A stretch of 64,000 bases of DNA. It comes from Dioscorea cayenensis subsp. rotundata (Eukaryota; Streptophyta; Magnoliopsida; Dioscoreales; Dioscoreaceae). Of the stretch, positions 1 to 12,139 are shown piece by piece. The DNA is taken from NCBI RefSeq assembly GCF_009730915.1, contig NC_052489.1:3065622-3129621 (forward strand), given 5' to 3'. The translations under genes and the position numbers were made by a program. Each line of letters begins with the position of its first letter. The first letter of the stretch is position 1. Under the pieces are notes generated by a model. That model was not told where the DNA came from. It was given only the letters and a program-made list of their open reading frames with translations, and did not search any database.

Positions 1-59
1 CTTTTCCCTAACTTAGCCTCCAAGAATGGCTCAAAAGAAAAGAATAGAATCCCCTAAGA

Positions 60-1880
60 ATCTTTATCAATTCTACCCAACTGCTTATGGGTTGCTTACG
101 GGCGTAAGGACGTGGTTGTAAAGGAGTTGAAGAAGATGGTCACAAGCCTTACGGGACCAATTACGGCCGTAAGTTACGTCCATAAAGTCTTTTATTTGTG
201 TTACGGTCCAGCTTATGGCCGTAAGAGCTGGACCATAAACTTCACTACGTTGCTTCTTGTAATTGTCCTTACGGGCGTATGTTGTGGTTATAAACTCCTT
301 TGGATGGTCCTTACAGGCATAAGCATTGCTCGTTAGGTTATCTGATATGACTCTGAATCCCCTCTTACTGGCATAAGCATGCCCTCAAAGTTCTCTAGAA
401 TCTCCTTACAGCCATAAGGTTAGCCGTAAGCCAATCGTAAGCCACTCAGTTTGCTTTGTCCTTATTCAATTAATGCCAAGAGAGCTCCAACTCCTTCGTT
501 TAAGGTTTGGGATGCTTCTTTTGGCTGTCTCTCATCTTGAAGTGCCGCCCTTCGCCTGAGAATGTAAAACACACTCGGGTTAACATCAAATTTCACAATA
601 TGGTTCTAATACATACCGAATGATTATACAAAATGATATGAAATACATGAACATTGTACACTCATCAACATCTTTCTCTAGATCTATGCCCTATGATTGC
701 AAAGAGTATGGAATTACTTGTCAATTCACTTAGAAAGATTGTGGGAGGAGAATTCTCGACTCCAAAGTACCATATCTCTAGGATTACTCACAAATTCTCT
801 CCAATCGTTGTTTGCCTATGCTAGGTGGGTCTCTTGACTCATCACACAAGCACATCAAACATAAAACTAGGGTTTTTGCCTAGATAGTATTCAAGACAAT
901 AAAAACATGTGATTGAATTTAAAAGTAAAGGATTGCAATTAGAAATCAATGTAAGTATGAAAGATCCACAACCAATATCAATAAAATCTAACCCTAGAGT
1001 TCATCTATGCCCAAACACGTAAAAAATTAGTTCTCCATCAAGGGAGAATAATCATACAATTCACAAGAGGGAACAAGAATAATTGAAATCATTAAAAGGC
1101 CCTTTTCTATTGCGCCTCTTGAGATTGTCGAAGAACTTCCCCCTTTCCTTCCACAAATGCTGCAAAGATTCTCCTTGACGGCTCCAATCGCTTTCCTTCA
1201 AGGTAGTTAAGCCTCTTCTCCCTGATGATTCTCCCTAAAAGATTTGGAGAAAGCTCCCCTTTCTTTCCCAAGGTCGGTTATCTAAAGATTGTTTCAAAAC
1301 CCTCATCAGAATCTTTTATATATACCTAGCTACTTACGGGCTACTTACGGGGGTAAGAATGAGGCCGTAAAGAGCTGGAGATGATGGATTATATGCCTTA
1401 TGGGACAACTTACGGCGGTAGGTCCAATAAGTAAGATCTCCTGTCTTAGTGTTATGACCCAACTTACGACCGTAAGTACTGGGCCAAAATCTTCTTTAGA
1501 TTGCGTTTGCGACCACCCTTACGAGCGTATGCTGCTCCCTGTAAGTCCTGCCCGTAAGTCCCTCTATTGATTCTTATAATCCCCCTTACGAGTATAAGCA
1601 TGCCCACAAAGTTCTGTGCTTAAGGCTTATAGCCATAAGCACGTCTGTAAGGCCCCTGTAAGTGGTTTTGCCTAGCTTGTTCTTCAGTTGTTGATGCCGA
1701 GAGAGCTCCATTTTCCTCGTTTTAGCTCTCTATTACTACTTTTGGTTCTCTCTCATCTTTAAGTACTGCCCAGTACCTGAAAATACAATTTCCACCATGT
1801 TTAGCACCATCTTCCATAAGAATATTCTAATACACACCGAATAAATGTACAAAATGAAATTAAATAACGCATAAACGTAC
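60..1880. repeat. Duplicated block rich in TTACGG/CCGTAA palindromes
   Basis: Two diverged direct copies of one block lie about 1,222 bp apart. Anchors are the GCC(A/G)AGAGAGCTCC motif at 475 and 1697, followed in both copies by a related CTCTCATCTT..AAGT segment. The first half of each copy (about 60-470 and 1325-1680) carries many short near-palindromes of the type TTACGGNCGTAAG and degenerate forms (TTACGAGCGTA, TTACAGGCATAAG). No coding frame of note is present. It is probably internal or terminal sequence of an LTR element or a tandem repeat whose ends lie outside the window; the family is not recognised. Confidence 0.6.
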
Positions 1881-3285
1881 ACTTGATAAAATTTAAAGAC
1901 AAAAGGGTCTTTGGTGTTTGGGTTAGGAGTACATGTCATATAGAGACTTTCAGATAGTGGTAAAAATAGAAAAAAAAATAAAATAAAATACGAAACAGAT
2001 GTTGTTTTAAAAAAACTATAAACAAATTTTGGAAGTTCTTTTTTTTAAAAAAAAAATTCAATATATATATATATTCAAATTGGTGGAGGGACACCGTTTG
2101 ACCCATCCAATTAAAAAAAATGAGGGCTATAGGAACTGTCATTATTTTTTTAAGAGCGACTAACTAAATAGTCAAAGCGATCAACAATATATTATTATAA
2201 ATAATTTTTAAAAATAATTTTTTATATATTATATCACGGCATATAATTATGAAGGACAAATAATAAATTTTAAAAAAATTCTCAAAATATATATTTTTTA
2301 TACTATAAAAACTAATTTGTAAAAGACAAGGTGTGAAACAAATTTTTGAAAAAAATAAATTTTGTATACTATATAAATTAATTTATAAAATATTAATGAG
2401 TCAAATGATAAATTCTTATATATTCTTTTTTTTTTTTGGATTATAGGTCTCAATTATATATTTTTAAAAAATTTCGGTGATGCATATGCTCCTAAGAGGG
2501 ATTTTAACAAAGACGATAAGAGCCTTAAATAGGCCAACTTCATATTACTGGTTGGAGTGTGTAATTCTAAATCAAAGGAAAGCGTATTCAAAATTGTCCA
2601 AATTAAACTTTGTCTTTAATGGTTACTTTATTGCAGAATGTGCTCTTTAAATTTTAGCTTTCAAGTAAGAGAAATAGCCTCAAGCTTGTGGCAAAATGCC
2701 CGACGCTAGCTGAGAGTTTTTAGCCTTTTCACTTTGTTATTAAGCCCACATCCATGTGCACTTGATCCAGACTTTCTAAATGCAGCAAATTAGTAACTTA
2801 AAAAATTTCCCCATCACTTACTCTAATTTTCTTTGTTGCAATTTCCTTCATCAAGTACTCTTGCTATTCTAAAGTTCCAACATAAACTTTTCCCAAACAT
2901 GCACTGCAAAACTATTCTAACAAAAGTAATGTAACTTTGTTTGCCTCCCCTGTTTTTTTTTTGTACTAAAAGTTTTACGTTTAATGTTTGTATTTTATCC
3001 ACTATTGTGAAAAATAAAACGTCCTAGTGCAGTAAATGAATTTTAAATGGAAGGAAATGAAGAATAAAACAGGCACTTGAATGGAAAAGATTCATGAGAC
3101 TTGCTGTGCCAACCACCCGTTAGCTGGGGTCCTGCAGTTAATGATTGCTTCAACAGAAGCAGATGAAGAAAAAGACATGACATTTTCATGGAAGAGATTC
3201 AAGACACCTGCAACTATGGGAACCACACATTATGGTAGTGAGTTAATGAATTTTAAAGGGAAGCAGATGAAGAACAAGGCAGCGG
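1881..3285. other. AT-rich intergenic sequence
   Basis: Very AT-rich sequence with long A and T runs. Short open frames at 1736-2142 and 3081-3311 have no recognisable protein features and are not called as genes. Confidence 0.6.
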
Positions 3286-3673
3286 CTTGGCGTTCATTTC
3301 ACTGTAAGTGAGGGGAAGTCAAGAAGTGAGAGAAGTGTCACTTCTCTGAAGTGGGGGGAAGTGATATCACTTCCAGGACTTCTGTGTTCATTTGTCAGAA
3401 AGTGAGAATAGAATCGAAGGATTTAGGTGTTGGATGAAGTTTTATGAGTTCAAAAAAGACTTTAGAGGTGAAAATAAGTTAGTTTATATAGATTGACTCA
3501 CTTCCCACTTCGATAAAAAAATATTGAAGTGGGGACTAGTTCAAAAATCCACTCGGTCAGTGGTGAAGTGGGGAAAGTCTACTTCCACCCAGATCAGAAT
3601 GAACAGCGAAGTGGGAAAAAAATCGAACCACCTTCTCACATCCCCCACTTTCCCTAAAATGAACACCCCAAGC
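3286..3673. repeat. MITE-like element with terminal inverted repeats
   Basis: The left end (CTTGGCGTTCATTTCA) is mirrored at the right end, whose reverse complement reads CTTGGGGTGTTCATTTTA. The interior is dominated by repeated GAAGTGG / CCACTTC words in both orientations, including a GGAAGTGATATCACTTCC palindrome near 3358-3376. The size (about 390 bp) and lack of coding capacity fit a non-autonomous DNA element. No clear target duplication was found, so the family is left open. Confidence 0.5.
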
Positions 3674-3686
3674 GAAGAGATTCAAG

Positions 3687-4342
3687 CATTGTTATCAAAC
3701 CCGGACCGGCCCGGCGGTTCGACCGGTCGACCCGGTGACCCGGTGACTAAACCGGTTCGGGTCTCTAATTAGACCCGGACATGCAATCAACCCGATGTAA
3801 CCCGATGTGACCCGACTGAAACCCAGTGACCCGTAGGGTTTTCAATGACTCGAGCGGGTTAATGCTTGTTTATAAAATGACCTTTTTATTTTTTAGTTTT
3901 TGTATATTTTTTATATGTTGGAGGGTAAAAATGACCCTTTCATCCTTTAGTTTTTGTTATGTATTGGATTAAAATGGTTTGATGTTAAGTTTAAACATGT
4001 ATTGTAGATTGATTTGGGGTTAAATTTAAATTTGTGTTGTGGAATAGTCGATCATGTGAAGCTTGAATTTTTGAAATTTTTGTTATGTATTGATTTTATG
4101 TTTTAGTCGTATATTTTTCTGATTTATTTTTTTCCCTTCATATTATTTATTTGATAACAAATAATAAATGAATATTATATATTATTATAGAATTAAAAAC
4201 TAATTTATAATTTAAAAAAATAATATAAAAAAATAATTTTTATTAACTCAAAGATTGATCTAAAAATGCCGTGGTTGAGCCGATTGACCCGAGACCCGGA
4301 GCTTAGACCGGGTCGATGTCCGGGCCGGGTCTGATAACTATG
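3687..4342. mobile_element. Non-autonomous hAT-type element, copy A (656 bp)
   Basis: The element is flanked by an exact 8-bp direct repeat GATTCAAG (3679-3686 and 4343-4350). It starts CATTGTTATCAAACCCGG and its far end reads, in reverse complement, CATAGTTATCAGACCCGG. The ends are GC-rich with many CCGG/ACCCGG words (3700-3830 and 4265-4335) and the middle is AT-rich and non-coding. An 8-bp duplication plus CA...TG ends is the signature of the hAT superfamily. A second copy of the family lies at 56914-57793. Confidence 0.8.
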
Positions 4343-4350
4343 GATTCAAG

Positions 4351-7300
4351 AGACTTTCACTGTGGCAACCACACACTGTATATGGATAATTGTGGCTTAA
4401 AAGCAAGCAGTATTTAGTGGCCAACATTAATCTTGTGGGACCAATAAAGTTGGCAATTGTGCCTCTCCATATAAGAGCAAGAACCATTCACATGGCAGCA
4501 CATGATCAAAACACCGGAAAACAAGAAAGGGAGGAAACTCTTTCCGGGGGAGGAGAGAATTGAAGTGACCATGGATAGAGAGAACCGTCTAGCTTGAGGG
4601 GCGAGAGCATGCCAACGCACAGATAAGTAATATTTATGAATATATATATATATATATATATATTTAATAATGTTTATATTTTTAATCATCATATTTAAAA
4701 TAATAGTTAGATATTAGTATAAAAGAAGTTGAGTTAATGGCCTTCTCTCATTTATCTTCTATCCCCAGTTGATGTCTGATAATTTAGGTTAATTAATGTG
4801 AAGAATTATTATTTTGGTCAGTCGCATTTTTAGTTATACTATTTTGTTTTATAAAAGATATTGCATATGTTTAGATTTAAATCATATATATAAATTTTCT
4901 TCATTCTTCCTTGTTTGATATAAGATTATTTAATTTATTTTTTTATATAAAATTTCAGTTATTGTCGGAATCAAAATTAAAGTATAATAAAACTTAGATC
5001 AGTTAAGGAATAAAATAATTTTAATCCCTTATATCTTTTACATTTTGTCAATGCTCTAGATAAATAATAGTGTTAATTAGAAAAACCACAAAAATTTGTT
5101 ATTGTATATGTTACTAAGGTCTTCTTCTCGAGGATAAGAGCTTCATTTACTTCTTAGATACGCTTTATGGCACCTAAAGTAGCTGTTCCACTCTCTTTGC
5201 CCATATTCTCTTTTGACTTTTTTTCTACTCTCAAAAAGGATGTATTTTGGTGGTGTTAAAGACCTCCAACTCCAAGAGGAGAAATGCAACTTTAGTTGGG
5301 AATTGATGCCATAGGACCCACCACAGTGATGGCTGAGTTTGGTATGTGTCTATAGCTAGGCGAATTTCTAATAATCTACGAATATACAAATAAAAAAAAT
5401 AATTAATTTATATTACAAAAAACTTAAATGATGTTTACCTTATCTTTCTGAAAATTAAGGTTGTAGTAGTTTTGAGTGTTTTATTTATTTTAAAAATAAT
5501 AATTTTATTTTGTAATCATCCAACTCTGCTCATGAGTAACAATATAGTTTTGACTCATTTTATACTGCTCATTTCATATGACATTAATCAATTTTTTTTT
5601 GTGTATTAGCTTACTAATTATAGAAGATTTGGTTTAATTAGTTCATACATAACTTTAATTTATAGATAGGAGAGTTTCTTGAACAAAATAATATCGATGA
5701 ATAGATGCAACATGCTTGTAAGTATATATTTTTCATTAGAGTTATGGTCCGTTTCTAAAATAGAAATGGATGGGGTAATCCGTTGCTAATCAGTTGCTAA
5801 TTAGCAACCAATTCCGTTGCTAAATTACTGTTTCTAATTCAACAGTTTCTTATAGTAAAATTTAATATTAAATTATGGTTTTCACTTAATTCATTCACAA
5901 ACCTATCAATCTTCCTATAAAAAATAAGTCATGAAAATTTATTTACATAATATTTTAAATAAAATAAAATAATCTCTTAAATAATTATTTATAATTATCA
6001 TATAATTTTACATAGATGATATGCCAATGTATAAATTATATATAAACTCAAAATCTCTCTCCAATAAAAATATTGTGCTAGAATATTAAGGATATAAGTT
6101 GAGCTACATCTTGTATTGTGTTCTTATTAGTTAATTTTTCAACAATAATTAATACCATTAATGAGCAACTATAGCATTGATCAATTAATTAAATAAGGTC
6201 CTTAGCATATGTTACTTCTCGACCCACGCGCAGAGCAAGCAACAACCGATTTAATATCTTGAAGTGGTGATGGACACATCCACCTAACCCTTAAATTTCA
6301 CAAGATTTCAATTTTTCCAATGGTAACCTACTTACAAACATTTTTGGGACAAACATTCAAATTCTTATATTATAAATAAATAGATAGAAAATATGAGAAA
6401 TACATAACTCATAAAAAATGCATACAATAAAAACTATACAAAAATCCATATCTTGAGCACTAGCTAGTTGATCTGTCCTAATACTGTAATACATGTCCAA
6501 GCATAAAACAATAATATTTACCTTAAATAACAAAAGAAGTCCTTGTATGGGAGGTTGAAGATGCCAAGCTAGTACAAAACTTGTTTAATATGCAACTGAC
6601 TCTAGGAGCTACCAATTGGAAAAGTGCAGACAATGAATTTAATGAATAAAATATTAATTACCTAGTGAGACAACAGAGAACAATGAAGATCAAAAAGGGG
6701 GTTTATATAGAGGAAGATCTACAAATACACTTTTTCAAATCATATATTATGTATTAATTAAACACATAACATGTAGCTATTAAGTAAATTAAGTACAAAA
6801 CATAGTGAAAAAAAACTAATATAAAATATAGTAAACAAAACTGAAGGTATGCATATTGAAAATCAAATTAGGGTTTGCCAAAAATCCATCCTAAATCTAT
6901 CCATGATTATATCTAAATACTAGATCCTTCAAGGCTATGTTAATCACTGCATGTGTCTTAGCATCTGTTGGGCTACCACTGCAACTCTTGAGTAGATTCT
7001 CTCTGCACTTCTCAATAAAAGATAAAATAATTAAGGTCAACCATGCCACCTCTCATAGGAGGTGCTTGTGGAGATCACTACTGTAGTAGTATAGCTCTCA
7101 GCTCATCTTCACCAATGTAATCATCATATAAAAGTATCAAAATACAATATATAGCATATTGGCATTTATAAAAATAGGTATAATCTCACATTCACAATGG
7201 TATTTGCATGAATGTAAAATACACGCTATCATTCTCAGTGATTATCAAGTCATAGGGAACTCGATTGCAAGCCCAATCTTTTAGCAATTCGTTTATTAGT

Positions 7301-7902
7301 ATATATCAAGTCTCAAAGAATCCATTTGCATGCATGACAAGTCATTTACCTAATCATTTCCTATAAAATAAAAATCATTTCATAAATAAAGTAGTAATTC
7401 CAATGCTAGAACCACAACATACATATATATATATATATATATATACTTACTAAAGATAATCATTTATCAAATCATTTTGCTTTAGGGAACACCTACATTC
7501 TCTAAAATATTTGGAAATTTTTAAATAAACAAGTACTAGAACATTATAAAACATGCTATAAAACCAATATAAAACAAGTAATAAAAACAATATTATAAAG
7601 CGAATTATAAATCATTATAAAACAAGTTATAAACCATTATAAAAACTAATTAGAAAAACATTATAGAGTAAGTTCAATTCCCTCAATGGGATAAAGCATT
7701 GAGAATTACCCATTCACAATGTTTTGAAAACTAGATACAAAAGACATCAAAATTCATATATCATCCAGCCAACAAATTAAGTACATTCTGGTGCGCCTGA
7801 ACCCCAATGAGCTAGCTTAGTCAAGTTTCGAGAATGAATCCAAAGGCCTAAGCATAATTAATAAAAAAAAAATTATCCATCCTATAAATGATTTAAAATG
7901 TC

Positions 7903-7956
<54 letters not shown>

Positions 7957-9090
7957 TTAATTGTCTATTGATTTTGTTAGCCCATAAACTAGATGTATAG
8001 TCCTCTTGTATTCTTGATATATGCCACCATTTGAGAAAATTCATCTGATTTTATAATATATGAGAAAGATGATTCATAAAAAATAACCCATTTATTTCTT
8101 GTGTATGAATGTATACCAGGAAAATTAACCAAACCTCATATCGTGTCGCTTACTGAAAAAAAGGATTATACATTTTCATGAAATGTGAGACATGATATCG
8201 GGTCTCTTGTTTTTGTTTTATGAAAAACACTTACTTATCAAATGGTACATATCTTGTACCCCTACCTATTATTCATGGAGTGGAATCTTTTTCTTTCATG
8301 TTATACTTTCTATATTTTTATCTTATTCAAGAACAAGACAGAACATAATCAGGTTTTATTAAAGTTTGTAGAGAAAATTATATCGAATTATTATTTGATA
8401 TATTCAAATAATATATCCATCACAGAATTAATTCATATCTTCTTTTTGTTCTTTATACTCAAGTGGGCTTATGAGATTTAATTAGATTCACAAAATGTAA
8501 TAAATATATATTAGACAATTGGTTTACATTTTTTTTTCCCTAGATCACTATAATTTTAAAAATTTTAACTCAATGTTAGTGTCACAATCCATCTATATTC
8601 AACATTTTTTAACATATAAAAATGCTCCAATAACACTCATATTTAAACATACTAAATTTTAGAGTAAACAACCAGTTAGATATTTTTTTTTTTCATTTTA
8701 CATTTCTATTTTGCTCACCAATTTTTAAAAAGTTAAAATTTGATCCTATATATTTAGTGTCTATTACAATAAAATCATATGGGCTTATACTAATAACGAC
8801 ATTCATATGTGGCTTAAACTAAAATCATTCCTAGGGGTCATATGTTTTATATATATTACAGTAAGTCACCATTAACACCATAAGTCTACACAATCTTATT
8901 TTGATAAAAATTAAATGTAGAAAATAAAATTGTCATATTTTAAAGGTGGGGACTGAAATAGAAATTTACGAATAGGTATGCATAAAACACTATTTAAATT
9001 CTTTACCCTAAATTTTATAATAATAGCAAATGTACATGATGAATGCATGCAAGAAACTCTGTCCACCTAGAAATCAAATGAAGGAAAACA
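4351..9090. other. Gene-poor AT-rich region upstream of the glycosyltransferase
   Basis: No complete gene could be supported over about 4.7 kb. It holds TA microsatellites near 4640-4663 and 7423-7445, and a compound AT/GA microsatellite at 7903-7953. A short repeat-like segment at 5755-5850 contains several GTTGCTAAT words. A 38-codon open stretch on the minus strand at about 6900-7016 looks exon-like and is discussed in the findings. Confidence 0.6.
7903..7953. repeat. Compound (AT)n(AG)n microsatellite
   Basis: About 11 AT units run directly into about 14 AG units. It is a simple-sequence repeat and likely polymorphic in length. Confidence 0.9.
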
Positions 9091-9097
9091 CAAAGCC

Positions 9098-9239
9098 CAC
9101 GTGTCAAGTCCTTAGAGAATGAAACTTCTTTGTTTGTTTTTTTTTTGCAAAACGCATGCTGAGATCTGGTTAAAGAACTCAATGAAAGCATTGCATGCAT
9201 CTCTCATACATCCACATATATATATATATATATATATAA
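9098..9239 (+). promoter_or_regulatory. Putative promoter of the UGT gene (G-box and TATA-rich tract)
   Basis: A CACGTG G-box at 9098-9103 in the context CCCACGTGTC resembles an ABA-response or bHLH/bZIP site. A long TATA dinucleotide tract lies at about 9214-9238, some 57 bp before the start codon at 9296, and could act as or overlap the TATA box. The function is inferred from position and motif only. Confidence 0.4.
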
Positions 9240-9295
9240 CATCTTCTTGAGATCAAACATTTTGCACAGAGACATTAGAGATCGAAGATACATGC

Positions 9296-10831
9296 ATGGC
9301 TTTGAGACCCCATGCAGTCTGCGTGCCTAGTCCAGCACAAAGCCACGTACACTCAATGCTGAAGTTGGCCAAGCTCCTACACGTCAATAGTTTCCACATC
9401 ACATTCATCCACTCCGAGTCCAACTACAACACAATCATCAAAACCTATGGAGTTTCTTCTCTCAAGGGATTAGATGACTTTTGTTTTGAGACAGTACCTG
9501 ATCGCCTTCCTCCAGATAAGAGTGTCCACCAAGATATAGAATCCCTTGTCAACTCGGCCCAGACTACTCGTGTGATTCCTTTCAGAAACTTATTGATCAG
9601 ACTAAATGATCATCCTTTGTCTGGTGTGCCACCGGTGTCATGTATCATCTCTGATTCCTTTTGTAGCTACACTCTAGAAGTTGCCAAGGAGTTCAACATC
9701 CCTGACTTCTTCTACTGCCCTATTAGTGCTTGTGGTTACATGGGGTTCATACACTACAAGGAGCTCATTGACAGAGGCATCACACCATTGAAAAGTATGT
9801 ATGCTTCCTTGGTTAGCTTCTCTTCTAATTTATGTATAGATAATTAATCTCATCATGATTGATCTCTTGTTGTTTAATTTATATATGTAGGTGAGAGTGA
9901 TCTCAGTAATGGATATTTGGACACACCAGTGGAGTGGATACCGGGTTTGAAGAACATTCGCATGAGGGATCTTCCAAGCTTCATTAGAACTACTGATCCA
10001 GATGATACATACTTGAACTTGCTGAAGAGAGAAGGGCAGAAAGCTTTTGAAGCCACTGCAATCATCATAAACACGTTTGATGAATTAGAAGATGAAGTGC
10101 TGAGTGCTATGGCATCCATGCTCCCTCCTCTGTACACTATAGGACCTCTCTCCTTGCTTTATAACCAATTCCCTGTCTCTGAAGCTACTTCAATTATTGG
10201 GTCAAGCTTCTTGAAAGAGGATGAGGATTGTCTGGAATGGTTAGATGAAAAGGAGTCAGGGTCAGTGCTGTATGTGAACTTTGGAAGCTTGGTAGTTGTA
10301 TCTAATGAGCAGATGATAGAGTTTGCATGGGGTTTGGCTAACAGCAAGCATGACTTCTTATGGATCATAAGGCCAGACCTTGTGAAGGGTGAAGCTGCAG
10401 TGCTTCCAGAGGAGTGGTTGGACAAGATCAAAGGGAGAGGGTTGTTAGCAAGCTGGTGCCCACAAGAGAGAGTGTTATCTCATCCATCAGTGAGGGGTTT
10501 CTTGACTCACAGTGGATGGAACTCTACAATGGAGAGTATGAGTGCAGTGAAGCCAATGATCTGTTGGCCGTATTTTGCTGACCAACAAACAAACTGTAGA
10601 TATGTTTGCAATGAGTGGGGGATTGGCATGGAGCTTGATAGTGAAGTGAAGAGGGAACAGGTTGAGGAACTCATAGTGGAGTTGATGGATGGAGAGAAAG
10701 GGAAGGAGATAAAGAAGAAGGTGGTGGAGTGGAAGGAGAAGGCCAGGAGAGCTACACAAGAAGGTGGTTCATCTTTCATGAATTTCAAAAGAGTTGTTAA
10801 TGATTTGCTTCTTTGTAATAATAAACATTAG
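9296..10831 (+). CDS. UDP-glycosyltransferase, UGT85-like (2 exons, 479 aa)
   Basis: Family 1 glycosyltransferases transfer sugar, usually glucose from UDP-glucose, to small acceptors in the cytosol; UGT85 members act on cyanohydrins, cytokinins, terpenoids and similar aglycones. Exons are 9296-9794 and 9891-10831. The 96-bp intron is GT-AG, phase 1, and falls after the PLK residues where UGT85 genes usually carry their intron. The candidate catalytic His17 (PAQSH) and its partner Asp120 (ISD) are present. The 44-residue PSPG sugar-donor box spans residues 355-398, from WCPQ to ADQ, and keeps WNS, E and the terminal DQ. Oddities: the usual HCGWNS reads HSGWNS, the GGVP stretch reads AVKP, and the N-terminal PAQGH reads PAQSH. 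Length is normal and there is no internal stop. The acceptor cannot be told from sequence. Confidence 0.93.
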
Positions 10832-11407
10832 GTTATCTAGTTAATTCGGTATTTAAGGGTTGCCTCTTAGTTTCTATTTTTTTCGATTATATTTATTATT
10901 ATCTTTTTTTGACAAAGTCGACAAAGTGACAAAGCGAAGAGACAGAGTGCAGTGTCTACGATTATGGTGATTTGAATGACCTTCTGGGATTAACCCCCAC
11001 CACGTACGCCGGAGGAGAGCGAGAGATAATCCTCACAGGAACTCCCACGAGGCACTCTAAATATAAATTAGTAATCGAGAGGTTAGAGCTCGAGGGCACT
11101 CTTAATTACAACTAGTAGGGTACTATCGGCTAAAATTTGGCTCAGCTATATTTATTTATTATTCTTAGCTTCTGTTTTTCTCTCAAATTTCATTTTTCTA
11201 TTGTTAATTTTTTTTAGATTTTATTTGTTTTTATGTCTTGTTATTTTATTATTTTGCTACTGATTTGTTTAAATATGTTTTGAATTTTTTTTAAATAAAC
11301 CAGTGGTTTATTTATTTTTATTAAAAAATATAAATTTAAAAGTTAATTAATTTATTAACTACCTTAATTTAAGTTTGGCTTTGATTTGAAAATTGGAACT
11401 CAACTTG
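10832..11407. other. Intergenic sequence between the UGT and the hAT element
   Basis: It holds the 3' flank of the glycosyltransferase and then AT-rich DNA. A moderately GC-rich patch at 10912-11125, with a repeated GACAAAG word, is repeat-like and unidentified. No coding evidence was seen. Confidence 0.5.
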
Positions 11408-12139
11408 AAAGGCAAGCAGGGACGGAACTAAGTGGGGGGCTAGCAAGGGCTTTAACCCCCCTCAGCCACCGGTGGTCTTCCTTATGTGATCGGAAGACCC
11501 CAAAACCATCCTCCCTTGGTGGCCGAGCAAGCTGTCCAGCGGCAAGCTTCAAGCCCTCCTCTGCAGCTCTGCTCGACTCTCTCGGCCGGCGGCAGCCCTT
11601 CCCCGACAGTCGGCAATTGATGGGAGTCATGGGACTTGAAGTCTTGAATGGATGAAGATGAGCTCATGAACGGATGAAGGCTTGAACTTCAATGAAATTG
11701 AGTGGCTTGGCAGGTGGGCCCACAACCTTAATTATTACCAGGCCCATTTATCAACTTTAGCCCCTTTTTGTTCAAATTTTCATTAATATCTTTAATGGAA
11801 AAAATAAAAAGCTAGTGTAACTGGGCAGTTGGGCTTGTGTAACTGGGCTTTTGTGCAATTGAGTGGGTTGTGATTTGTAATAAAAGCAAAAGCCTTGTGG
11901 TTTGTGGGCCGGCTAGCCCATGGGGCTACAAATTATCAAAACAATAGCTCCTTGAAATTCTATTTCCTGATTTCAAAGTTTCAATTCTGAATATTGGTTG
12001 GTTGGAGTCTAACTATCTAAGAGTCTTGGAGATAATAGTGAGTATATTACATTATTATTATATTTATTATTGGAATGAGAATAAATGTATTACTCCTTGA
12101 AATGAGAATGAATGTATAAAATTCATTGGTCAAAAAATA

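Noticed and set aside
6550-6610. Possible microRNA precursor suggested by a CCTCCCAT-type word
   Set aside because: No complementary arm is present nearby, so no hairpin can be supported.
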